From NCBI RefSeq assembly GCF_963678635.1, contig NC_087071.1:8663842-8727841 (forward strand): a stretch of 64,000 nucleotides of DNA, read 5' to 3'. The DNA comes from Symsagittifera roscoffensis. Its lineage: Eukaryota > Xenacoelomorpha > Acoela > Convolutidae. Position numbers and translations under genes: made by a program. The notes under the pieces were generated by a model. That model was not told the origin of the DNA. It made no database searches and worked only from the letters and a program-made list of their open reading frames with translations. Positions 58,201 to 64,000 of the stretch are shown here, piece by piece (the stretch's first letter is position 1; each line of letters opens with the position of its first letter).

Positions 58201-61200
58201 GCTGATATGATCACATCATATTTTCCCTCCGAAAGTAAGGCTACCATTGCATACACAAATTTCAGTCCATCCGGGAGATATGCATATCCCGGAGACAACG
58301 CAAATACTACTCTCAACGCCACTTTGTTGAATGTTCCCTCCTTTGTCGCGTCTACCATTTCACCCATTGACTCCAGGATGTCTTTTATCGCGGGCCATAC
58401 TGCGTTTTCTGCTGTTGCAGGATCTCTGAGCCTGCTCAGAAAACCTCTACTGTGTAGATGGTCATTGATGCCAGCAAACACAATCGTTATCGGGTTCATC
58501 TCTGTCTGCCTCTGTACCCCTATAGCCAATGACACTGATTGCAATAGGTCTAGGTCAACTGCGGCCAGCATTATGACGTCCGGCCAAAACAAAGACTTAG
58601 AGGTGTACACGAACTCTGAATTCGCTACTACCATGATCTTGGCCTTTCTCATTTCTGCTTTGTCGTAGGCGGCGAAGATGCTCTCATCTTTCTTTATTGC
58701 CGTCAATCCGCCATATCTCTGGGCATCACCATCTTGGTTCACTTGTTTTGGGTATACTCTCTCCTTCACATGACTAGGTGGTGTCGTCAGTTGCTTGAAT
58801 ATCTTCACGCGTTGTCCAATTGGCGCTCTCGCCGTCAGGAATCTTCCTGGCCTTTCCTCACGATTCCTCTCCTCATGGTTCAATCTGACATCCTGCAACG
58901 GTCTTGCATTCACAGGTCCCATTGTGTTATTGGAGGGCAGTCCTTCCAAGTCAGCAAATCTTAAGGCTGTCGTGGAGCTGAAATTTATGCTAGCGGCTAT
59001 CAACCAGTCTACGCCGGTTATTGAGTATAATCTGCTGACGGATAGCGTCGCTCCATTTAGCATCCTCCTTGCATCTTCGATGAAGCTTACTTTCTGCAGG
59101 TCCAGCTTCATCAGTTCTTCTTTGTATATGTGCCAGGGAGACGGCATGGGTCTAGACCATAACAATGAGCCTCTGTTCGGTCTCTCTTCTCGACTGCTAC
59201 TCGTTGTCTCCGATCTAGTGTCTGATCTGGACGTGCCTGCTACTCCTTCGTTTGGTTGGTTGACGGGTCCTATCCTTCTCCTAGGATGAATTGTCCTCCT
59301 CGTCGGTGCTTCTCCCAACCGATCCTGCACGTCAGTTCTTCGACCTGATTCGCTGGAGCTTTGTTGCCGGTAATTTATTGCGGCTGGGACTGTACCCAAA
59401 CGCGTTTCCAGGTTAGGAGGCACAAAGGTAGTGATCACCGTATCATTCACCGTTCCCTCTTCCTTCAGTACTCCTGTGTCAGAGAGTTCTGCTTCTAACT
59501 CGTCCAACCGTTCTTGGAAGACTCGATTCAACCAAGCTTGTCCCTCGATGGTGTCAAAGTGGATGCCATCCGAAGTCAGTCTGGCTTGCTCCATGGCTCT
59601 CAATTCGTGTTCAATGTCCATAAGGATCATTCTTCCGGCATTTCGATTTGCTAGGTTTCTTATGATGTTGTTCCATCTCATGACTCCCTCGTTGTGCCTT
59701 CTTCCTGATGCTGTCAGGTTTCTTGCGTTCATTGGCACCGTGCAAACGGTCAGTACCGCGCAACTGAACTTCTGCCAGAGAGTGGTGAACAAACACACCA
59801 TCATTGATTCCCACTGTGCTTCCTGCTCGTCTGATCCTCTGGAGATATCATTCGTCCCAACTAATATCATCACACTGGGTATCCTCCCGGGATTCATCAG
59901 CTCCACCATCCGGTATAATTGGGCAATTGTCGCGCCTCCAAAGGCCATCACCGTGGTGACCCATGAGGTCCTCAAATTCGTTAGCACTCGGACTAAGCTG
60001 TCTCCCAATATCAGGTGAGATGTCCCGAGTGGTGGTTGCTGCAGGTTCACAGCCGGGCTCCAGGTAGCTCGATTGAAGCAGGCTCTCGGATCTGTCTCCG
60101 GAACTCCCGTGAAATTATACTTTAATTGATTATTCTTCTGCACGTCCATTACACGAGACACTTTCTTCGCTGGCATCTTCCTTACTTTTCTCTCTGTGAT
60201 CTTCGAACTCCCCCTGAGTGGCGTCACGTCACTTATCCCTTGTCTGATTATTGTCTGGGAGAGTTGTACTCTGCCCGTATCGTCAATCGTTCCATAGGGT
60301 GCAGTCACCCCGGAACCTGGTGCATTCTTGTTAGCGACCAATCGTCCAGCGGTCTCTATCAGTTTTCTCACTGTCTGTTCTACGACGGGATCACCCAAGG
60401 TGTCACTAGGATCCGGGATTGTTACTCGGTTCGTCTCTGCTGGAAGCCGTGTCTCCGTTGTTTGACTCATTTCTCGAGGTGTCAAGAGCTCCATCGGGGA
60501 CTGCCCACGAGGAATATCCCTTGCAGGTATCACTTTCTCAATGGACGTCGTCAACGCCACCTGCTCCGATCGCTCTTTGTATTCCTGCCTTAAGCGTTCG
60601 ATCTCTTGACCCTGCTTTTTGTTGCAGTCTTCAAACAACTTTCTCCACATGTCCCGGTCTTCCTCCATCGCCAGCATGGTCTTCGTCATATCGTCTAACT
60701 CCTTCTTCGTACTTCTCAACTGATCGTTCATCTCGTCCAGATCTTGTATGGTTTGGTTCGTCTGAACCTTCTGTGTTACTCTCGCCCCTTTTGGTGGCAC
60801 AGCTACTCTCAGTGGTGAACCAGACGAGGTCGCTTCACTGTTCATCTCCTGATGCACTCTCGTCAGCCCAGGTTTGGGCTTGGAGGGCATTGGCATCTCA
60901 CCTGGTTGGTAAGTCCTAGAACTTCCCAACCCAGGCTCATTCGCCAAGTCACTCCCTGAGAGAGCCCCGTTTCTCCACCTCATCACTCTCATGTTCGGGC
61001 GGTCTAGTACTCCTCTTTCTCCATATGCTGCCATCAACAGGACTTCCGTGGGGCGGTCCCCACGGTTGTCGTGCCCCAAGATGTTAATCAGGGCGGTCAG
61101 CAACATGACCACCTCTGGGTCCTCCAGAGCGAAGTCTCGTTCGATCAGCCGACGATAGATCGCATCTACCATCGGTCCTACATATGCCTCTGCCAGGTCC

Positions 61201-61244
61201 ATCAATTCATCCAGGTTGAAATTATCCATACTGTTCTTCTCCAA
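52284..61244 (-). CDS. Giant 2,986-aa ORF with SGNH/GDSL-hydrolase domains
   Basis: A single uninterrupted frame from ATG at 61,244. Residues 1-160 are a helical N-terminus and proline-rich linker. Residues 165-230 are coiled coil (MNDQLRSTKKELDDMTKTML). At 408-580 lies an SGNH/GDSL hydrolase-like domain: block I SHLILGDSLVRVL (Ser416), glycine block II (AFGGATI), block III VGTNDIS (Asn465) and block V DGIHF (Asp559, His562), so the catalytic set appears complete. A second, degenerate SGNH-like domain at about 868-1,070 keeps FAGIND (925-928) but lacks a clear GDS serine. The remaining 1,900 residues are unrecognised, with an acidic, glutamine/glycine-rich stretch near 1,640. No signal peptide, clear membrane segment, protease or RT is seen. 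Such hydrolases cleave ester bonds; substrate and role here are unknown. Confidence 0.85.
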   Translation of the reverse strand: MEKNSMDNFNLDELMDLAEAYVGPMVDAIYRRLIERDFALEDPEVVMLLTALINILGHDNRGDRPTEVLLMAAYGERGVLDRPNMRVMRWRNGALSGSDLANEPGLGSSRTYQPGEMPMPSKPKPGLTRVHQEMNSEATSSGSPLRVAVPPKGARVTQKVQTNQTIQDLDEMNDQLRSTKKELDDMTKTMLAMEEDRDMWRKLFEDCNKKQGQEIERLRQEYKERSEQVALTTSIEKVIPARDIPRGQSPMELLTPREMSQTTETRLPAETNRVTIPDPSDTLGDPVVEQTVRKLIETAGRLVANKNAPGSGVTAPYGTIDDTGRVQLSQTIIRQGISDVTPLRGSSKITERKVRKMPAKKVSRVMDVQKNNQLKYNFTGVPETDPRACFNRATWSPAVNLQQPPLGTSHLILGDSLVRVLTNLRTSWVTTVMAFGGATIAQLYRMVELMNPGRIPSVMILVGTNDISRGSDEQEAQWESMMVCLFTTLWQKFSCAVLTVCTVPMNARNLTASGRRHNEGVMRWNNIIRNLANRNAGRMILMDIEHELRAMEQARLTSDGIHFDTIEGQAWLNRVFQERLDELEAELSDTGVLKEEGTVNDTVITTFVPPNLETRLGTVPAAINYRQQSSSESGRRTDVQDRLGEAPTRRTIHPRRRIGPVNQPNEGVAGTSRSDTRSETTSSSREERPNRGSLLWSRPMPSPWHIYKEELMKLDLQKVSFIEDARRMLNGATLSVSRLYSITGVDWLIAASINFSSTTALRFADLEGLPSNNTMGPVNARPLQDVRLNHEERNREERPGRFLTARAPIGQRVKIFKQLTTPPSHVKERVYPKQVNQDGDAQRYGGLTAIKKDESIFAAYDKAEMRKAKIMVVANSEFVYTSKSLFWPDVIMLAAVDLDLLQSVSLAIGVQRQTEMNPITIVFAGINDHLHSRGFLSRLRDPATAENAVWPAIKDILESMGEMVDATKEGTFNKVALRVVFALSPGYAYLPDGLKFVYAMVALLSEGKYDVIISAPNCMIEMENLRPLKAELPAVWSDISNAMRGFKDHALHMLVLDEVLGLELSNFSRQLKLKPGIDDDHRVITAMSNDLWFRAMEVASEDTRRKNSLETRAHLEAMVLRTKPEANQWLHLNPRVAALGADAFQQGPVMITKIYAYLLKEVNLAENAGEKTAEFVNRMCQITLETFWTQEVKGQEGFERTDSMLEGLGAGWTASFLAKVYPKVSHYLIKEFLQAVVKVSIVELIALFVTFGAENFVKGPVILLTDGIQNLRLDGLLTLIAITHGNLGGLMKLARCPEQMKERVRNLDMKKSTDSWNKIRDLRHTLIQYLLQQNRFGTGEDETIEREEDVRRHVGGMPLLTDLSLAMRIDPLALIRGVTEFVTVIYGPAVTFAFPDVKVEAYRRSVLHLNLISAVDGSTLNWCEQHALRELMSEDLLFAKISEPEMTVINFDDHFCDRMGEVERGHIEVFPKLWNLRPYDKTNGEMTRVPRLTAAYHKVREETKDWGDYKKLPEAIPEFPLIRRMLLGAVSVVQTPRLRAFETNERRVGNFSATMDPYFVGRNAAVLQYTRFAYTDQATRRRISSAATPKPEGFDEEWRRLGSAPMRMRGRTELPEASVILTSVRKEMKVAGILQTRIFLAPFGCEETKVVHGEEEDKSAGTLLIPRFQEEADDDKQGPSNSNGDKSEGDDGQGGNRQTEEPMQQDQAGGEDDRASTGGTSSLDFNIFSDLENNADTLETTEPADEGISTLEPPSAFEEMKRNLPESSSPGNTRNNDQRILMESPRRRRIEASARVPFLGTLPEEEWEVHHRDHESRTGCKLDRVAFMEEVWTVIQSYGTQSILKTGLNQPLMREVLDKLDECEGRLSELLIDSATDESEANSPIKMTPQDNEGEVVYLSRTRRGTMRSKMVIDKINAMKMKLGSRVMPRRIGKTKVDSEISMKAGNSAKRKRVEEVMDLGQGDYQLSGTDRILTDIAMVPPILMAGLKSTGYKSKRGDRTLTGATLEMEILSQCGESKMRDFKPSPMNHGKGSVAGQLTPVEYNRLTVSETVSIDEPTGGYMEMLEYRNSARGHVMALEEEKAMEGYLETMLQGTTLKQKAYGTLASSDVQAETIEQLVSLPWKAVVLRYFEEEMRTTPRIHALVAVPYVRTELQLRLAWCMMGLTSEEYDSGERKRSKEEKVFLMTNLRDLIVQEGAAVACAKRRDALCFIRFLIEQISVPALSTCVKMLKEGDERTKAMFLLAMLDMQQSKPMRVNMKEPEELEPMKKIDEIRRFSNKELRLTKESMGALPKSSEYCGPIKKKSYSYVSGIIGIAYNPFLSEDIRDCFFDYEQAVLLRFWTSRIVTTKSVNNPQAKLGLVLEEEVTAPSVPKSDKRVEFGLGFSDELLRTSLMAVWELMKPSWCPSPNADSILRATQDVQRELNVDCNLRDLNIIYNVMITASKSNGEDRVELPGWGPEDWVKPGSCLAEVCGLEGHVCGSLDCVKTLEKQHKQLTVLFGNVVMKARTETELIADCHGGTDVNLVTALGFYSMFGSLESLLNLEQKHEMVTAISVEVFPGVLQTEQKYIGKWREAIETEMNIRHSETYCRPSGARYLVGSTLAPMCKSRYPVHFVAVDVKSTRTIVDQAFSVPKCVRLARMSEKSYELLCKIFSAVPERTKEELESILGKKFMGYVSGNFSDFEKQKQRGSTVTDYNAVDENDEIHRVMMEVEPLLEASGKRNWRSIMLTHDEFPCHCLLQTWWYPKRSNLVLIWDSGELLSMGLPDSSQPITIVIVGVMMAIRWLEAHVRENNRQEAPTREQLQKLDCLKDLDLFETMCKVLNIPMEVKKIWARKRLMPWFRANMTAWLYEYAKKHMSKHGRVYSEYQLDIGAGAFKRAFVTHRNAVTTAVKRISRTSERSGNEKAEMLKEDLERNVTLCLHNSFCRNRESNVDPLPCCKQRVEEQKCWRTASNSVRIVNDVLQDTETESAESASQEEEMEH

Positions 61245-61632
61245 ATTTAATTTGATTTCGATTTCAAGTTTTGACTCAAGTGAGCAATTAAATGATCAAT
61301 CAGGATCTAGAAAAGAAATCACGAATGTCACACTTGTCAATTTCACCTTAACATACATCGTTAAAATCTGCTTAAAGACAGTTCAGATAAAAAGATATTT
61401 ATCCTAAAATTTATTAAAATCAATTGGTTTCTAAAATTTTGGAATTCGACCTAAGATTGGACAATCCAAACTTTGGATCTATTCCCAAGATCGTCATCTA
61501 GTTGTTCATGGTCACTAACCCCTACTTACCCATGATCTTAATAACCTAACACATAACATAACCTAACATAACACACATATCACATATTACATGCAACTTG
61601 GTCCTTTGGCCTAACACCCTCTCGCACATCAT
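61245..61632 (-). other. Gap between integrase ORF and the giant ORF
   Basis: 388 bp without an open frame, AT-rich, with a run of 'ataacctaac'-like repeats (61,540-61,580). A splice acceptor or internal initiation signal for the giant ORF would be expected near 61,250-61,300. Confidence 0.45.
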
Positions 61633-64000
61633 TCAGCCTATACTTAAGTAATATTTCTTATGTAGATATACTTGTATGTTCGTATCAGAGAATATCACGT
61701 GTACAAGCGCGTACAATTCCCGAGGATGCAGTCTTCCTCTATTTGGATCGTACACTGGAAGCGAAAGCTCCTTCACGTCCATTTCCACAAGGAAGTCCCT
61801 CAGCCTCGTCAAAGACAAGACTAGATTTTCTGGGTCCACGTGTTGCTTCTCTGTCGCCCTCGTTACCAGGAAGCATAAGTACTTTCCCGGTATTTGCGAC
61901 ACCGCCGGGGGTAAGGCTGCTACGCCCCCTATCCCTGGTCTTTGCTTCCAAAGGAATTCCACGTTTTTATATTCCCTCTTAAAATCTGCCGCTAGCGCCG
62001 TCCTAAAACTCATGTCTGCGGTGATAGCTACCGCACATGTTCTGTTTGTGAGTATGAAATCACTGTCTGTTAGTATTATGTTACTCGAATATTCATTTGG
62101 TAAATTAAAATATGACTCAACTACCCTGCCTATGTCAGGTTTCTTAGGTTCTTCACCTGTTTCTGCTTCTAAGTTTCCTGTTTCTCTTGCTATTCTCAAT
62201 TTTTTTATTATCAAGTTTTCAGTGTGGGTAAGTCCTACCCCCACTCCCCGGACAAAAATATCCATCGGCGTCCCCGTCGATCGCATACCGGGTATTAAGT
62301 CAAGATTAGAAGCTGGAATGAGAAGTTGTCCTTCCTGGGCAGCCCAGGAAGGATCATCTCGTTCGGTCTTAATGTATTTCGCGCTTTCGCGATCTACGTC
62401 TTGAATCGTAACGCTGGTCTTTTCAGGGTCTGATGTCATTTCGTTCAGCCACTCTAAGACACGCAGGTTCGTCAGGTCTTGTTCATTTGACTGCTGTTGC
62501 TCATCGTCGAACTCCACCTCGGGTTTCGACCAGTCGTCAACCCACTCATCGTTGTGATCATCGACTATGTCAATGTCCTGTGACACTGTTATTTCCTCTA
62601 AACCCACTACTTCCTCCACTATTTTCTTTAGATCTATCCTATCCACTACAAAGTCGTCACCGTAAGGATTGTATTTCTTTCTTAGTCTCGTCCCGTCTTT
62701 CTGACGAGTCTGCATCGTGAACGGAAGATCTGGTTCCATGTTCTTGGGAACCTCTGTCTGTTCGGAATCCTGCCAATCTTCCTCTGCGTAGGGCAAGGTT
62801 TCATCGTCCGCTTCGATCTGTTCGTTTGGATCCAGGTCCAATGGTGTATCCGTACCTTCCTCTACGACTTCGTTTCCATCGTTCTTCTCCCTGGTGCCTT
62901 TTTCATTGACCTCACAAGCAGGATCCATCATTAGATAATCCCCTTCTTCCATGTCTGCAGGTATACACCAGTCTTCTGTCGATGGATTGTGTGGCTTGAT
63001 GTTCTCGTAGTGGGCGGCTCGGCCAGTACTCAGTCTATAAAAGCGTCCCTCTTGGTGCACCTCTGTAATCATGAAGGGTCCCCTCCACTTCTTCAGAAGC
63101 TTTTTTGTCCCTTTCGGTGGTATAACGTTCTGAAATACCCATACGTAGTCTCCCACCGAGTAAGCCTTTGCACCAGCTGCTTTCTTGTCGAATCTTTTCC
63201 TCTGCCTTGCCTGTGCCTGCTGAGTGTTTCGTCTACACAAGTCGTTCAACTCCTGTTGGCGTCTGATCACGTCCCTCACGTAGACCTGTGGGGATGTTTT
63301 CTTTCCCTCATACTCTGGGTAGAAGAATGTCAAGGGTAAAGACTTCTCGTGTCCCGTCAGCATCATGTGTGGACTGACTCCAGTGGTGGAGTGTTGCGTG
63401 CTATTATAAGCTCCCATCACCTGTGGAAGGTATCTGTCCCAATCGGTCATGTACCTGGAACAATATACTCTCAGCATCGACACTAACGTCCTATTCTGTC
63501 TTTCCACTAAGCCATTCGTCTGAGGGTGGTATGTCGTGGAGTGAGCCTGAGCGACTTGTGACCGTCTCATAAGCTCTTTCGTAAGCTCGCCTACGAAAGC
63601 CGTTCCATTGTCCGATTGAAACGTCATTGGACATCCGTGTCTTGCTATCCACGTATTGATCAGGTGGTCGCATGTCTCTTCCGCCGAGGCAGTTATGCAG
63701 GGCACGGCCTCTGCATACTTCGTGAAGTGATCTATCATGACCAAGACTTGGTTGTAACCGCTGTCTGTCATGCATATCTTCTGGTGATCTATCTGCACCA
63801 CCTCGTTGAATTCAGACGACTCAATTGATTGTAAAGGAAATCGCAACTTCCTAGGATCCTTGACCTGTTGGCATGACAGACATGCTGTCACCCATTTCTC
63901 GCATGCCTTTTTCATCCCAGGCCACTCAAAGCGCTTCAGGATCCTCTGATACACTTTGTCGATCCCTTGATGGCCCATCTGATCATGCGACCTGAATAAT
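61633..64000 (-). CDS. Ty3/gypsy integrase with C-terminal macro-domain-like module (partial)
   Basis: The frame is open through the right edge (codons before the first internal Met read LFRSHDQ), so this is the C-terminal part of a longer pol. Numbering from the Met at 63,978: zinc region with GHQG and CLSCQQ (33-38). The DDE core has Asp64 (VQIDHQ), Asp123 (QSDNGTAF) and Glu159 (GLVERQNR), with 35 residues between the last two. A GPF module follows (KKWRGPFMITEV, 296-307), then a 300-residue acidic linker. Residues about 633-775 resemble an OARD1/TARG1-type macro domain (CAVAITADMSFRTALAADFK; GKYLCFLVTRATEKQHVDPE; VKELSLPVYDPNRGRL). The glycine-rich loop with the catalytic Asp of OARD1 is replaced by YDPNRGRL, so it may bind rather than hydrolyse ADP-ribose. 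Confidence 0.9.
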   Translation of the reverse strand, partial: LFRSHDQMGHQGIDKVYQRILKRFEWPGMKKACEKWVTACLSCQQVKDPRKLRFPLQSIESSEFNEVVQIDHQKICMTDSGYNQVLVMIDHFTKYAEAVPCITASAEETCDHLINTWIARHGCPMTFQSDNGTAFVGELTKELMRRSQVAQAHSTTYHPQTNGLVERQNRTLVSMLRVYCSRYMTDWDRYLPQVMGAYNSTQHSTTGVSPHMMLTGHEKSLPLTFFYPEYEGKKTSPQVYVRDVIRRQQELNDLCRRNTQQAQARQRKRFDKKAAGAKAYSVGDYVWVFQNVIPPKGTKKLLKKWRGPFMITEVHQEGRFYRLSTGRAAHYENIKPHNPSTEDWCIPADMEEGDYLMMDPACEVNEKGTREKNDGNEVVEEGTDTPLDLDPNEQIEADDETLPYAEEDWQDSEQTEVPKNMEPDLPFTMQTRQKDGTRLRKKYNPYGDDFVVDRIDLKKIVEEVVGLEEITVSQDIDIVDDHNDEWVDDWSKPEVEFDDEQQQSNEQDLTNLRVLEWLNEMTSDPEKTSVTIQDVDRESAKYIKTERDDPSWAAQEGQLLIPASNLDLIPGMRSTGTPMDIFVRGVGVGLTHTENLIIKKLRIARETGNLEAETGEEPKKPDIGRVVESYFNLPNEYSSNIILTDSDFILTNRTCAVAITADMSFRTALAADFKREYKNVEFLWKQRPGIGGVAALPPAVSQIPGKYLCFLVTRATEKQHVDPENLVLSLTRLRDFLVEMDVKELSLPVYDPNRGRLHPRELYALVHVIFSDTNIQVYLHKKYYLSIG

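Larger units (their letters stand above)
50367..64000 (-). mobile_element. 3' part of a second giant Ty3/gypsy-like element (runs off the right edge)
   Basis: In sense direction: integrase ORF (open past the right edge), a 388-bp gap, a 2,986-codon ORF, about 400 bp of 3' region, a purine tract, and a candidate LTR of about 1.5 kb. The coding part is GC-richer than its surroundings. Gag, protease and RT would lie beyond 64,000, so the element is well over 14 kb. No TM-type envelope is present in the env position. Assignment of the long ORF to this element rests on strand, adjacency and composition. Confidence 0.7.

Noticed and set aside
53593-60919. Many plus-strand frames of 60-240 codons opposite the giant ORF
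   Set aside because: They are antisense shadows of a GC-richer 9-kb coding frame; the minus strand carries the domains.

Overview
This is a eukaryotic (animal) window, AT-rich outside the mobile elements. It has two recognisable host genes, both on the minus strand: a multi-exon LRSAM1 orthologue (about 2.5-21.6 kb, 3' end beyond the left edge) and a SMARCB1/SNF5 orthologue whose whole coding region is one exon (48,653-49,867). The rest is mostly mobile DNA and repeats. Two of the LRSAM1 introns I can place use GC donors, and SMARCB1 has a splice acceptor seven bases before its ATG. With the env-bearing Ty3/gypsy element, these traits would fit a marine invertebrate, perhaps an appendicularian tunicate with an expanded genome. 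That taxon is a guess.

Layout. 1-2.5 kb: diverged ~150-167 bp satellite-like units and a hairpin. 2.5-21.6 kb: LRSAM1 exons in huge introns. The introns hold a complete 1.35-kb hAT element with 8-bp target duplication, an internally deleted hAT relic, a 334-bp tandem array, a 21-bp array of duplicated splice acceptors, a second satellite block, inverted-repeat elements and tRNA-derived SINE heads. 22-26.4 kb: decayed LINE pieces. 27,652-46,609: a complete 18,958-bp LTR retrotransposon on the minus strand, with 410-bp LTRs that look identical by eye and an ATAT target duplication. 46.6-48.6 kb: intergenic with a SINE. 48.65-49.9 kb: SMARCB1. About 50.4-64 kb: the 3' part of a second giant Ty3/gypsy-like element, running off the right edge.

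The first retroelement has, in transcription order: LTR, tRNA-like primer-binding site, 1.25-kb leader, a basic ORF, gag, protease/RT/RNase H/integrase (two frame breaks that cancel), then a tightly packed second set. That set is a 50-codon ORF, two small membrane proteins, a 377-codon ORF without a single methionine codon, a class III-looking envelope glycoprotein with a PTAP motif in its tail, and a 600-aa protein of unknown function. The packing suggests a spliced, polycistronic subgenomic RNA.

The second element has an integrase ORF ending in a macro-domain-like module related to OARD1/TARG1. After a 388-bp gap comes an uninterrupted 2,986-codon ORF with one clear and one degenerate SGNH/GDSL-hydrolase domain in the position normally held by env. 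These accessory ORFs are the best candidates here for something undescribed.
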